A DNA stretch of 64,000 nucleotides from Paracnuella aquatica (GTDB lineage: Bacteria; Bacteroidota; Bacteroidia; Chitinophagales; Chitinophagaceae), in the NCBI RefSeq assembly GCF_003332885.2, contig NZ_QOWJ01000018.1, positions 1 through 64,000 of the forward strand, in the 5' to 3' direction. Both the position numbers and the translations under genes were made by a program. Below, piece after piece: positions 44,620-53,425 of the stretch. Position 1 is the stretch's first letter. Every line of letters starts with the position of its first letter. Below the pieces are notes generated by a model. It saw only the letters and a program-made list of their open reading frames with translations, ran no database searches and was not told where the DNA came from.

Positions 44620-45216
44620 TTACTCTGCCTCGGCTACCACTTCTTTTACTTCAGGGATCATGCGCTTCATCATGCCTTCAATACCGGCTTTTAAAGTGAT
44701 CATGCTTGATGGGCAACCGGAGCAGCTTCCCTGCAACATCAGGTTGACCACACCTTCGCGGTAGCTTTTGAACTGGATGGCACCGCCGTCCATTTCCACT
44801 GCAGGCTTTACATAGTTTTCCAGTAATTCTTTAACGCGTTTTACCACGTCATCATCATCGGCCGCCACTTCGTTGGAGCTTTCTTGTTTTACCTGTGCCA
44901 GCTCGTCTTCATTGATCACGCCTTTTCCTTCTTCCAAATACTCCTTTAAAAACTGGCGGATGGATGGAATCACATCATCCCAAAGTGTTTCAGGGGTTTT
45001 GGTAAGGGTTACAAAATTGGAGGCAATGAATACGGCGCGGATAAACGGAAAACCAAACAGCTCGGTTGCCAGCGGCGAAGGACGGGCACTTTCCACATCC
45101 GGGAAATCGATGCTTTTACCAGGATACAGCAGCTTGTTGGCCACAAATTTCATTGTTTCCGGGTTGGGCGTCATTTCGGTATATATGCTGATAACGGGGT
45201 TTCCAGTCTTGATCAT
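44620..45216 (-). CDS. Nfu-type Fe-S cluster carrier protein
   Basis: A 198-residue scaffold/carrier. The N-terminal Nfu_N domain (about 1-95) shows YTEMTPNPETMKFVANKLLYPGKSIDFPD. The C-terminal NifU-like domain (about 120-195) carries the cluster motif CSGCPSS in VNLMLQGSCSGCPSSMITLKAGIE. It delivers Fe-S clusters to target proteins in the cytoplasm. A clear -7 box lies just upstream (45237-45244). Confidence 0.92.
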   Translation of the reverse strand: MIKTGNPVISIYTEMTPNPETMKFVANKLLYPGKSIDFPDVESARPSPLATELFGFPFIRAVFIASNFVTLTKTPETLWDDVIPSIRQFLKEYLEEGKGVINEDELAQVKQESSNEVAADDDDVVKRVKELLENYVKPAVEMDGGAIQFKSYREGVVNLMLQGSCSGCPSSMITLKAGIEGMMKRMIPEVKEVVAEAE

Positions 45217-45236
45217 ACTCTTAACTTTTAAGACTA

Positions 45237-45244
45237 CAAATTTA
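45237..45244 (-). promoter_or_regulatory. Likely -7 box of the Nfu gene
   Basis: On the minus strand TAAATTTG matches the Bacteroidota TAnnTTTG -7 box, 21 bases before the ATG, giving a short leader. A -33 TTTG at proper distance was not found. Confidence 0.4.
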
Positions 45245-45310
45245 GCAACAATTACGCCATCATAAAGTTTCGAAATCGGGAAGAATCAGCGCGGGGTTGT
45301 TAAAACCTGT

Positions 45311-46108
45311 TCAAAAAGTAAACTTGGCGCCTAAACTAATGTAAGCCAGCGGCTTACCGTATTCACCTGCCTGGATGTTTTGGGGTACGACATAGGCTGG
45401 TGTTGCCAGCAACTGAATTTGCCCGCGGTTATAAATAACCGGAACCGACAACTCATAAGCCAACAGGCGGAAGGCGGTTTTTTGTTTTGTTACCACTTCC
45501 TCTCTAGGCAAAATGAAGCCTTTCTTCTGGCGGTATGTAGTTAGAAAATGCTGCGTACCGGCGTTTACAGTAATGGTTGGGTCGATGATAAAAACGCTGG
45601 CACCAGCCTCTTTTCTAATAAGATGATCGAGGCTTGCTTGTGCGCCAAAATCGATTCGGTCGCTGAACTTGGCATCGCCACCAACGGTTATGTTGGCCAA
45701 ACTGGACAACACCGTAACCGAAGCACCCGCCTGCCCTTGCAAAGCCGATTGTACGAGGCTGCTTTCTGTTGTATAAAATGGCTTCAACGCATATAGATGC
45801 GCAACGGTATGCTCCGTGGCTTTTAAAAAACCTAGGGTAGCTACCGTTCCGGCATATTCGGTGCCTACCACCGGGTTGCGCACAAAAATAGGAGCGGCAT
45901 TTACATACCAGCTATCGCCAAGCCACAGTTCGGCCATGGGATAAAACCCGGTGCTCGACAAGCTATCGGTTCGGCCAAAATAATGCAAGCTGCTATTGTA
46001 GTTGACTCCGATTTTGAATTGAAGCTTATTGTTGCCGGCACTATCCTGCTGCGCAAAACCCATTTGGACCAACAACAGGGAGCAGCATAAAAAAATGCAT
46101 GTTTTCAT
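45311..46108 (-). CDS. Secreted or outer-membrane protein of unknown function
   Basis: A 265-residue protein with a signal peptide (MKTCIFLCCSLLLVQMGFAQQ) and many alternating amphipathic strands (KLQFKIGVNYNSSLHYFG, FYPMAELWLGDSWYVNAAPIFV). It ends ISLGAKFTF, with a terminal aromatic typical of outer-membrane barrels. Probably a small barrel; no family recognised. It lies downstream of the Ala-rich secreted protein gene but is separated from it by a strong terminator. Confidence 0.78.
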   Translation of the reverse strand: MKTCIFLCCSLLLVQMGFAQQDSAGNNKLQFKIGVNYNSSLHYFGRTDSLSSTGFYPMAELWLGDSWYVNAAPIFVRNPVVGTEYAGTVATLGFLKATEHTVAHLYALKPFYTTESSLVQSALQGQAGASVTVLSSLANITVGGDAKFSDRIDFGAQASLDHLIRKEAGASVFIIDPTITVNAGTQHFLTTYRQKKGFILPREEVVTKQKTAFRLLAYELSVPVIYNRGQIQLLATPAYVVPQNIQAGEYGKPLAYISLGAKFTF

Positions 46109-46124
46109 GGTTACAGCTTTTAAA

Positions 46125-46159
46125 AACGCATCCCATTCTTTTGTGGAATGGGATGCGTT
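46125..46159 (-). terminator. Strong terminator after the Ala-rich protein gene
   Basis: A 14-bp perfect stem (46125-46138 with 46146-46159, core CGCATCCCATTC) with a 7-base loop, and a U-tract on the minus transcript, lies 22 bases past the stop at 46181. Confidence 0.9.
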
Positions 46160-46180
46160 ATCTGGGGGGATTGAAGTGTA

Positions 46181-47008
46181 TTAATGCTTACCAACTTTAG
46201 CCTTGGAGGATGCGGAAGTTTTACCGGAAACCTTTGCCGCTTTTTTATCTGTTTGTACACTTCCGTTAGCGGCAGATGTGGTTTGTACGTCAACAACAGC
46301 AGCACGTTCATTGGCGTGCTCTACAGCCTGCTCCGAAGCATGCACTGCCCCTTTCGACTTAGCACGGAATTCTGTTGCAGCAGCGGCACCAGCCTGTGCA
46401 GCGTTATCAGCCTGCGCTTCCGCTTCATTCGTGGTTGCTGTTTTTAACTGTCTAGCGGCATCGGCAGTGGCTTTGCCATGCGCATTTGCTTCCTGTCTAA
46501 CTTCTGTACCTTCTTTTGCGGCAGCTTCCACTGTTTGTGCAGCATCAACCGACACACCCACATTAGTACCAACAGTTGTATTATTCTGCAGCACCGCAGA
46601 GTGTTCATTGGCATGCACCTTTGCCGATTCAGAAGCATGCAACGATGCCTGCGCCTGCACACGCTTTTCAGCTTTCACGGCGTTGTTTGCATCAGCCCTG
46701 GCTGCAGATGCAGTATTGGCGGCAGCAGATACAGTTGTTGTTGCAGTTTGTGCGGCCGCCGATCTTACGTCGGCTGCTCTTTGTGTAGCAGCATTGCTGG
46801 TAGCACGCAAACGAGCAGCAGACTGGACAGAAGCCCTTGTACTGGCATTTAATGCAGAACGGCTTGCAGCCTGCGCTGCAGAAGCTCTTACAGAAGCATT
46901 AAGCGCAGCGTTCGTTGAGCGGGTAAGACCAATGCCATGTTGTGCAAAAGAAGAAGACGCAACCAACAAAGAAGCAAATAGCAATACGGATGTTTGTGAT
47001 GTTTTCAT
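46181..47008 (-). CDS. Alanine-rich secreted protein with internal repeats
   Basis: A 275-residue protein with a signal peptide (MKTSQTSVLLFASLLVASSSFAQ) and a mature part made almost wholly of Ala, Ser, Thr, Asn, Lys, Arg and Glu, predicted helical. Repeated elements are seen: LHASESAKVHANEHSAV and VHASEQAVEHANERAAV, each followed by a Thr/Val-rich stretch. The tail is basic (KVSGKTSASSKAKVGKH). It has no cysteine and almost no aromatic residue. Function unknown; a periplasmic or cell-surface helical or fibrous protein is possible. Confidence 0.8.
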   Translation of the reverse strand: MKTSQTSVLLFASLLVASSSFAQHGIGLTRSTNAALNASVRASAAQAASRSALNASTRASVQSAARLRATSNAATQRAADVRSAAAQTATTTVSAAANTASAARADANNAVKAEKRVQAQASLHASESAKVHANEHSAVLQNNTTVGTNVGVSVDAAQTVEAAAKEGTEVRQEANAHGKATADAARQLKTATTNEAEAQADNAAQAGAAAATEFRAKSKGAVHASEQAVEHANERAAVVDVQTTSAANGSVQTDKKAAKVSGKTSASSKAKVGKH

Positions 47009-47481
47009 GGTTTTCGTGTTTGGGTTATTTGTAATTGTAGACGTCGGCCTTTTGCTGAGGTTTAAATCACCGATGTATTTTTTTTAACAGTTCTGAACTG
47101 TGGCTGCTGCTTCGGTAACCAAACATTTAAGGTGATGGCGAGTGGTACACCTTGCATTGATCATTGCAACTGTTTCCTAAATCCCGCTAGCTACATTATA
47201 CTATTGCGCTTCCAGCCGCTCCATTCTGCCAGCTTTAAGCAATTCACTTCGGAAATAAAAAACAACGCTTCGCGGCTTGCATCATCCGTTTGGTCACTAC
47301 TTCGTCCGGTTTATTCAGTTGCTGCAATAGGTTTGGCCCTATAAAAAAGCGCTAACGAAAAAAGCCTATTGGCTCCATTTGTTAAAGTTTCCATAATGGC
47401 CACTAACCTACCCAACCCTTTTTCCACCGCATAGGGTACTACTTATAAATCATCAACCAAAACCATTTAAACAAGCAAACC
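47009..47481. other. Gene-free spacer
   Basis: About 470 bases between divergent genes, with no convincing reading frame. It holds the palindrome at 47087-47101. No known RNA structure was recognised. Confidence 0.5.
47087..47101. promoter_or_regulatory. Perfect 15-base palindrome, possible operator
   Basis: ACAGTTC-T-GAACTGT is a perfect interrupted palindrome 79 bases upstream of the Ala-rich protein start. It has the size of a dimeric regulator site. No matching regulator is adjacent. Confidence 0.35.
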
Positions 47482-49029
47482 ATGAAGCTCATTTTTTCAA
47501 AACTAACTGTAGCCCTATTCACCTTTGTCCTGCTCTTTGCATCCTGCTCCAAAGTAGAAGACCTGCCAAAGCCCGTTCCCGGCAAAGGCGACACACCGGC
47601 CCCGGCAACGGCGCTGTTTCGTTTTGCTGCACAAATCAATTTAACCGGCCAGCCTTACCACCCCAGCAGCCTGCATGCGATTGTAACTGTAGTAAACGAA
47701 AAAGGAGAAGCAGTGCTTACCGACAAACAACTGACTATTGAAATTGGCGAGCAGGTAATTACGCAAAACCTTACGCTGCCCGTGGGCCAGTACAAGCTCA
47801 CTTCGTTTCGCCTGGAACACGGCAACACTTACACCCGCTTTGCGGCACCCATGGCCGGGTCGGCAAAAGCGCAAGGTGTGCAACATCCATTGGCTATTTC
47901 GTTTGGCGTAAAACAAACTGAAACAACTGTTGTACCGGTTGAAGTATTAAAAGTAGCCGAAGGTGAAAAGCCGGCGCAGTTTGGTTATCCCGCAGGTGCT
48001 TTTGATCACAACCAATCGAACACCGACCCTTATGCCACCATCAAAGCAAGGGTACAGATTAAAGTAGGCGATGTGGTATATGAAAACACTACCGGATCAG
48101 TAGCTATTACAACCTACACTTCGAATGGCGCACAAACCACCACTTACGCCAGCCTCAAAGCCGGCATTAACGACATCAAGTTGCTGAAAGCCGCTACCCG
48201 CTTTACACTTACAGTAACCAAATGGGGCACCAGGAGTGAATTATCCCTGACCGCTGCCGATTTGGAACTGGATACCATTTACACATTCAGCACCGAAAAA
48301 AGCGCCAAACTGTTGAAATCGGAAACCACGCTTAAAATGGTGAACAACCAATATGTGCCCGACCACAAAAAGGTGTACCTGTACGGCAATGGCAGCAAGC
48401 TTACCGAAGTGCAATATGCATTTCGGCAGCAGGACGGCAGCATTTTAAGAGGCATTACCGAACGCCTTGCTTATAGCGGCAGCAACGTGGCCAGTGTTAA
48501 GCGTTTTGATGAAAAAGGAGTACAAACATGGGCCACCTCATTCAGCTACGATGCAGCCAACCGCGTTACCGGCATCGACCACCAGCAGGGCGCTGAACGG
48601 GTAACCGGAGCAGTTACTTACCTGGGCACACCAGCTACGGGCATGGGCATTACTTACACCTACACCAAGCCCGGTTATCACTACCAGATCTTTCACAACA
48701 GGAATTTCCGATTGGGCAATGTGCAGGATTATAACATTACCCGCACCAACTTCCAGGAAGAGAACGGCATGAGCGATTACGACGATGGCATCAACCCATA
48801 TCGATTCCTCAACCTGCCCGATTTGTACTTATCGAACATGAACCAGAACAACGTAGTAAATGAGTATAAATATTTTCACGCCGGCTACCCCGATGCAACA
48901 CCATACAAGTCGGAATACAAGTACGATGCAGACGGCTATCCAACAGAAGTGATTCACCACTACCGCTCTTTTAAAGGCGGCGTGAGCAAGCATGCTTACA
49001 CTACCAAAACAACTTTTGAATACCAGTAA
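47482..49029 (+). CDS. Large lipoprotein of unknown function
   Basis: A 515-residue protein with a lipobox signal (LLFASC, cysteine at residue 22). The N-terminal half is beta-rich, resembling fimbrial or Ig-like surface proteins (RFAAQINLTGQPYHPSSLHAIVTVVNEKG, LPVGQYKLTSFRLEHGN). The C-terminal half holds YD-like pieces (SFSYDAANRVTGIDHQQG, SEYKYDADGYPTEVIHHY) similar to single Rhs/YD strands, too few for an Rhs toxin shell. It is probably an outer-membrane-attached surface protein. No family named. Confidence 0.8.
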   Translation: MKLIFSKLTVALFTFVLLFASCSKVEDLPKPVPGKGDTPAPATALFRFAAQINLTGQPYHPSSLHAIVTVVNEKGEAVLTDKQLTIEIGEQVITQNLTLPVGQYKLTSFRLEHGNTYTRFAAPMAGSAKAQGVQHPLAISFGVKQTETTVVPVEVLKVAEGEKPAQFGYPAGAFDHNQSNTDPYATIKARVQIKVGDVVYENTTGSVAITTYTSNGAQTTTYASLKAGINDIKLLKAATRFTLTVTKWGTRSELSLTAADLELDTIYTFSTEKSAKLLKSETTLKMVNNQYVPDHKKVYLYGNGSKLTEVQYAFRQQDGSILRGITERLAYSGSNVASVKRFDEKGVQTWATSFSYDAANRVTGIDHQQGAERVTGAVTYLGTPATGMGITYTYTKPGYHYQIFHNRNFRLGNVQDYNITRTNFQEENGMSDYDDGINPYRFLNLPDLYLSNMNQNNVVNEYKYFHAGYPDATPYKSEYKYDADGYPTEVIHHYRSFKGGVSKHAYTTKTTFEYQ

Positions 49030-49081
49030 GAAGTTGTATTCAAAAGCACCTACTTTCTCTTTTAAAAAACACTTTATAAAA

Positions 49082-49115
49082 ACAACAAAGCGCCTCCAAT
49101 GGGGCGCTTTGTTGT
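49082..49115. terminator. Bidirectional terminator
   Basis: A 13-bp perfect stem (49082-49094 with 49103-49115, core CAAAGCGCC) with an 8-base loop lies between the lipoprotein gene and the convergent helicase gene. Confidence 0.88.
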
Positions 49116-49137
49116 GTATGATTTTGATCGAATTTTT

Positions 49138-51453
49138 TTATGCATTTACGATCATCAGCTTAGCATAATTAAGCATGATCTTTTTCTCGCCATTTTGATC
49201 AAACTTAATGGTGGCTACAGGGTTATGTGCCGAGCCTTCGAGTTTCACTACCGCGCCAAAGCCAAACTTCTGGTGCTCCACCCGCATTCCTTCCTGCAAT
49301 TGTGCAGGGTCGGACGGCACAAAATTGGCCGATGGCGTATGCGTTACTTCTTTTCCTTTTACTGCACCGGCTGCCACTGCCGATACAAATGTGCGTTCGG
49401 TTTTAGGTTCGGGTGCTGTTTTGCGCATGCGGTCAAATGCACTGCCTGAGCCCCATCCCGAAGACTGGTTTTTCAATCCACCACCGGCATACGAACGGTC
49501 CAGCAGGTCCTGCGGCATTTCGTCGATAAACCGGCTGGGTTCATTTTGCGTTAGCGAACCAAACTTATATCGTGTGTTCGCATACGTTAGAAACAGTTTC
49601 TTTTTGGCCCTTGTAATGGCCACATAAAAAAGCCGCCGTTCTTCTTCAAGTTCTTCCCGCGTATTGATGCTCATGCCGCTGGGGAAGAGGCCTTCTTCCA
49701 AACCACCTACATATACCACCGGGTATTCCAAACCTTTGGCCGCGTGAATGGTCATTAGTTTCACCGTATCCGCATTCGGATCTTTCTGGTCCGAATCCGT
49801 TAGCAGTGTAATTTGTTGCAGGTAAGCACTCAGGCTTTTATCGCCTACTTCACCGCTTTCTTCGTTCGATGGCGTTTCAATAAACTCTTTGATGGAGTTG
49901 AGCAACTCCTGCACGTTTTCATAACGCTGTACGCCTTCGGTGCTTTTATCGTTGAACAGTTCTTTTACAAAACCTGTTTGCTTGCCCACATGAAATGCAA
50001 TGTCGTATGCATTCTTGTTGCCCAGCATGCTGTGAAACGATTTGATCATCGTTACAAATTCATCAATCGCTTGCAGCGTGCCCGCTTTAAAGCCATGATA
50101 GGCCGCACTTTCCAGCACTTGCCACATCGAAATGCTTTGGTCGTTGGCGTATAATATGGCTTTATCTATAGTGGTTTTGCCAATGCCTCGAACAGGATAA
50201 TTGATGATGCGCTTGAGCGCTTCTTCATCCTGTGGGTTTACAATCAGGCGCAGGTAAGCGATGTAGTCCTTGATCTCTTTGCGCTGGTAAAACGAAATGC
50301 CGCCAAAGATGGTGTACGGAATATTGGCACGGCGCAGGCTTTCTTCAAACGAACGGCTTTGCGCATTGGTGCGGTACAGGATGGCAAATTCCTTATTGGT
50401 GTAGTGGTTGCGCAGCTTTTGCTCCATGATGGAGTCCGACACAAACTTGCCTTCGTCGTTATCGCTTTGGGTGCGCACCAGCTTGATGTTATCGCCGCTA
50501 GGCTGGTCGGTAAACAGCGTTTTAGGGATCTGTCCTTTGTTGTTTTTAATGATCTCGTTGGCTACGTTCAGGATGTTGGGCGTGGAGCGATAGTTCTGTT
50601 CCAGCTTGATCACCTTTACATCGTCATAGTCGTTTTGAAACTGTAAAATGTTTTGGATGGTAGCGCCGCGAAACGAATAAATACTTTGCGCATCATCGCC
50701 TACCACGCAAACATTTTCATGCGCCGCACCCAGCAGTTTGATGATCTCGTACTGCGCCGGGTTGGTATCCTGGTACTCGTCGATGAGGATGTATTTAAAC
50801 TTGTGTTGGTACTTGTGCAGCGCCTCCGGAAAGCTTTTCAGCAGCTCGTACATTTTAATCAGCAGGTCATCAAAATCCATGGCGCCGTTTTTAAAACAAC
50901 GCTTGGCATAGGCCATATAGATCTGGCCCATCATGGGGCGGTTGGCCCGCATGTCTTCCTGCTGAATGTGGTAATCGTTGGCGTACTCGGCCGGCCCCAC
51001 CAATGCGTTTTTTGCGCTGGAAATCCGGTTGTAGCAGGCGTTGGGTTTATAGTGCTGCACGTCGAGGTTCAGCTCCTGCACCACCGTTTTGATCACGCTT
51101 TTGGCATCGTCGGTATCGTAAATGGTAAACGAGTTGGGATAGCCCAGGCGGTGCGCTTCGCCGCGCAGTATGCGGGCAAACACCGAGTGAAACGTACCGA
51201 TGTACAGGTTGCGGGCTTCGCCGGTGCCCAGTATATGGCCAATCCGCTCCTTCATTTCGGCAGCGGCTTTATTGGTAAATGTTAGCGCCAGTATGTTGAA
51301 TGCATCCACGCCATTGGCCATCAGGTGGGCAATGCGGGTGGTGAGCACTTTGGTTTTGCCGGAGCCTGCGCCGGCTACAATCATCAATGGCCCTTCGGTG
51401 GTGGTTACCGCCTGGCGTTGGTTATCGTTCAGTCCCTTCAGGTAGTCTTGCAT
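49138..51453 (-). CDS. PcrA/UvrD-type DNA helicase
   Basis: A 771-residue superfamily 1A 3'-5' helicase acting in repair and in removal of RecA or stalled complexes. Motif I is AGAGSGKTKVL, motif II DEYQDTN, motif III GDDAQSIYSFRGA, motif IV LEQNYRS, motif V TIHAAKGLEYPVVYVGG and motif VI VAITRAKKKLFL. The C-terminal FGFGAVVKLEGSAHNPVATIKFDQNGEKKIMLNYAKL is the Tudor-like PcrA tail, so PcrA is the closer match. The ATG at 51453 is preferred to TTG 51462. Confidence 0.95.
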   Translation of the reverse strand: MQDYLKGLNDNQRQAVTTTEGPLMIVAGAGSGKTKVLTTRIAHLMANGVDAFNILALTFTNKAAAEMKERIGHILGTGEARNLYIGTFHSVFARILRGEAHRLGYPNSFTIYDTDDAKSVIKTVVQELNLDVQHYKPNACYNRISSAKNALVGPAEYANDYHIQQEDMRANRPMMGQIYMAYAKRCFKNGAMDFDDLLIKMYELLKSFPEALHKYQHKFKYILIDEYQDTNPAQYEIIKLLGAAHENVCVVGDDAQSIYSFRGATIQNILQFQNDYDDVKVIKLEQNYRSTPNILNVANEIIKNNKGQIPKTLFTDQPSGDNIKLVRTQSDNDEGKFVSDSIMEQKLRNHYTNKEFAILYRTNAQSRSFEESLRRANIPYTIFGGISFYQRKEIKDYIAYLRLIVNPQDEEALKRIINYPVRGIGKTTIDKAILYANDQSISMWQVLESAAYHGFKAGTLQAIDEFVTMIKSFHSMLGNKNAYDIAFHVGKQTGFVKELFNDKSTEGVQRYENVQELLNSIKEFIETPSNEESGEVGDKSLSAYLQQITLLTDSDQKDPNADTVKLMTIHAAKGLEYPVVYVGGLEEGLFPSGMSINTREELEEERRLFYVAITRAKKKLFLTYANTRYKFGSLTQNEPSRFIDEMPQDLLDRSYAGGGLKNQSSGWGSGSAFDRMRKTAPEPKTERTFVSAVAAGAVKGKEVTHTPSANFVPSDPAQLQEGMRVEHQKFGFGAVVKLEGSAHNPVATIKFDQNGEKKIMLNYAKLMIVNA

Positions 51454-51573
51454 AGTGGGCAAAGGTACGGAGCGGGGCAGGCATTGCTAAAATATGTAGT
51501 GGAAAAATTAAATGAAAGGGTAAAATGAATGCAGGGACAAAATCTGGAACCGTTACCTGTTGAACATTACATT

Positions 51574-51629
51574 AAATCAGCACCTTAAGAAATACTGCGT
51601 GAAATCAGCACCTTAAGAAATACTGCGTG
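51574..51629. repeat. Two perfect 28-bp tandem repeats
   Basis: The 28-base unit beginning AAATCAGCACC and ending ACTGCGTG occurs twice without a gap (51574-51601 and 51602-51629). It lies in the 331-base gene-free spacer between the helicase and the glycosyltransferase genes. The spacer otherwise shows an A/T-rich tract near 51680-51720. Confidence 0.92.
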
Positions 51630-51784
51630 CACATAGCACAAAAAACAAAGTGCAGGTAATCATCATACAAATACACTCCTATTAATTTTTTATACAAATT
51701 GTTTATATATAAATATAATGCGCCGCTTGCCTGCTGTACGGGCAGCCAATATCTTTAAGCCCATCCATTAACGATCCCGACGCT

Positions 51785-53353
51785 ATGACGAACACCAATG
51801 TGAACCGGCAGACATGGTTACTGCCCAGTATTTTATTGATAGGGCTGATACTACGGTTGCTCCACATCGAGCAGCCATTCAACGATGATTTTGCATGGCG
51901 CCAGGCCAGCACGGCTATGATGGCGGAAAACTTTTTTACCACCGACTGGAATATCTTTTTTCCGCAGGTAAACTGGAGTGGCCCCGGCCCCAGCTACCAA
52001 GGCCGCGAGTTTCAAACCATCACCTACATCAGCGCTTTGCTGTACAAAATTTTTGGCCAGCACGACTGGATCGGCCGCAGCGTGGCGGTGGTATTTGGCG
52101 TGTGGGGCATTTTTGCATTGCACCAATTGGTGCGTATTGTTTGGGATCGCAAACACGCATTGACCGCTGCGGCTGTAATGGCCTTTACGCCATTTGCTGT
52201 GTTTATGGATCGCTCCTTTCTGCCCGATCCCGCCATGGTATCGCTGGTCATTACCAGCACCTGGCTGCTGGCAGCCCACCTGCACACCAACAAGTCTAAA
52301 TATTTGGTGTGGGCGCTCATTACCGGCACGTTTGGTTTTTTAACCAAAATAACCGGCATGCTCATGCTGTTGCCCATGGCTTACCTGGTAGTGGCTTATT
52401 TGTACCAAAATGGCAAGCTTAGTGCGCAGCAACTGTTGCGGTTTTTTGGATTGACCCTTTTGATGATTGTGCCGGTGGCTTCGTATTATTTGTGGGCCCG
52501 CCACCTGTCGGTTTCTTATCCGCCCTATCATTTTGCAGGTGCCCAAAACTGGTTGTGGGACCTTGGCCTTGCAGACATGCTGCGCAAGAAATTTCACCTT
52601 GGTTCGCTGTTTGGCCGCTTTGCGCCCCAGTTCTGGGGTGTGCTCGTTTTTGCATTGGGCATTGCAGGAGCACTGGTGGCGCTTAAGGGTAAAAAGGGCA
52701 TTGAACGGCCTGCGCAGGAAAGCAATTTCCTGAGCCCCGTCTGGATGTTTTTCCCGTACGGCGCAGGGCTGGCATTTTTCTACATCATCGGCACCGAAGA
52801 ACTGTATTGGAACCCCTGGAACTTCCACATTTTTACGCCGTGTATTGTTGCTTTTGCAGCCCGCGGCATTGTAGCATTGGCCAGTTGGGCACCCGGCAAA
52901 CAGGCGCAGCGAGCCGTGTTGGCGGCGCTGGTGCTGGCCATTGGCGGCAGCAATTTTTTACTATTGCCAAAACTCTATGATTCGGAAAGCAATACCGTGA
53001 ATTATAAAATGGGGCAGGGCATGCAACAGCATACCCAACCCAACGACCTGGTGCTGACCGTAACCCACGATATGGGCAGCCCCACCGGCGTGTGGCACAG
53101 CAAGGCAAAGGGCTGGGTTTTTCCGCCCACTACCAACCATATGCCGCCGGGCTTTTTCCCCGATGGCACTGTATGCATCCGCCAACTGGATAGCTTGGTG
53201 GGCCAGGGCGCACAATGGCTGGGCATTGCCGCCAATCATTACCAACACATACAAACCGAAATGCCAGACTTTGACCAGCACCTGAACGAGCAATACAAAC
53301 TGGTGGAACAGACTGGTGATTTCGTGATTTTTTGTTTGGGGCAAAAGCAATAA
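51785..53353 (+). CDS. PMT/ArnT-like membrane glycosyltransferase
   Basis: A 522-residue integral membrane protein with about 11 helices. The first periplasmic loop carries DDFAWRQASTAMMAENF; the paired acidic residues after the first helix are typical of GT-C enzymes (PMT_2/GT39, GT83). FMDRSFLPDPAMVSLV is a second family-like site. It likely transfers a sugar from a polyprenyl-phosphate donor to a lipid or protein in the envelope. Donor and acceptor are unknown. Confidence 0.85.
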   Translation: MTNTNVNRQTWLLPSILLIGLILRLLHIEQPFNDDFAWRQASTAMMAENFFTTDWNIFFPQVNWSGPGPSYQGREFQTITYISALLYKIFGQHDWIGRSVAVVFGVWGIFALHQLVRIVWDRKHALTAAAVMAFTPFAVFMDRSFLPDPAMVSLVITSTWLLAAHLHTNKSKYLVWALITGTFGFLTKITGMLMLLPMAYLVVAYLYQNGKLSAQQLLRFFGLTLLMIVPVASYYLWARHLSVSYPPYHFAGAQNWLWDLGLADMLRKKFHLGSLFGRFAPQFWGVLVFALGIAGALVALKGKKGIERPAQESNFLSPVWMFFPYGAGLAFFYIIGTEELYWNPWNFHIFTPCIVAFAARGIVALASWAPGKQAQRAVLAALVLAIGGSNFLLLPKLYDSESNTVNYKMGQGMQQHTQPNDLVLTVTHDMGSPTGVWHSKAKGWVFPPTTNHMPPGFFPDGTVCIRQLDSLVGQGAQWLGIAANHYQHIQTEMPDFDQHLNEQYKLVEQTGDFVIFCLGQKQ

Positions 53354-53360
53354 AGGGAAG

Positions 53361-53401
53361 TTGAAGTAATGCGTTTGTTTAAACAAACGCTTTTACTTCA
53401 A
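53361..53401. terminator. Strong palindromic terminator
   Basis: A perfect 20-base palindrome (53371-53390, GCGTTTGTTT and its complement) is extended by outer arms TTGAAGTAA and TTACTTCAA. It sits between convergent genes. Confidence 0.9.
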
Positions 53402-53425
53402 AACCTTCGCACAGACAATACAGGC

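Noticed and set aside
46203-47087. A 294-codon open frame on the plus strand, rich in Cys and Ala
   Set aside because: Exact antisense of the Ala-rich secreted protein. The minus strand has the signal peptide and terminator, so this is a composition artefact.
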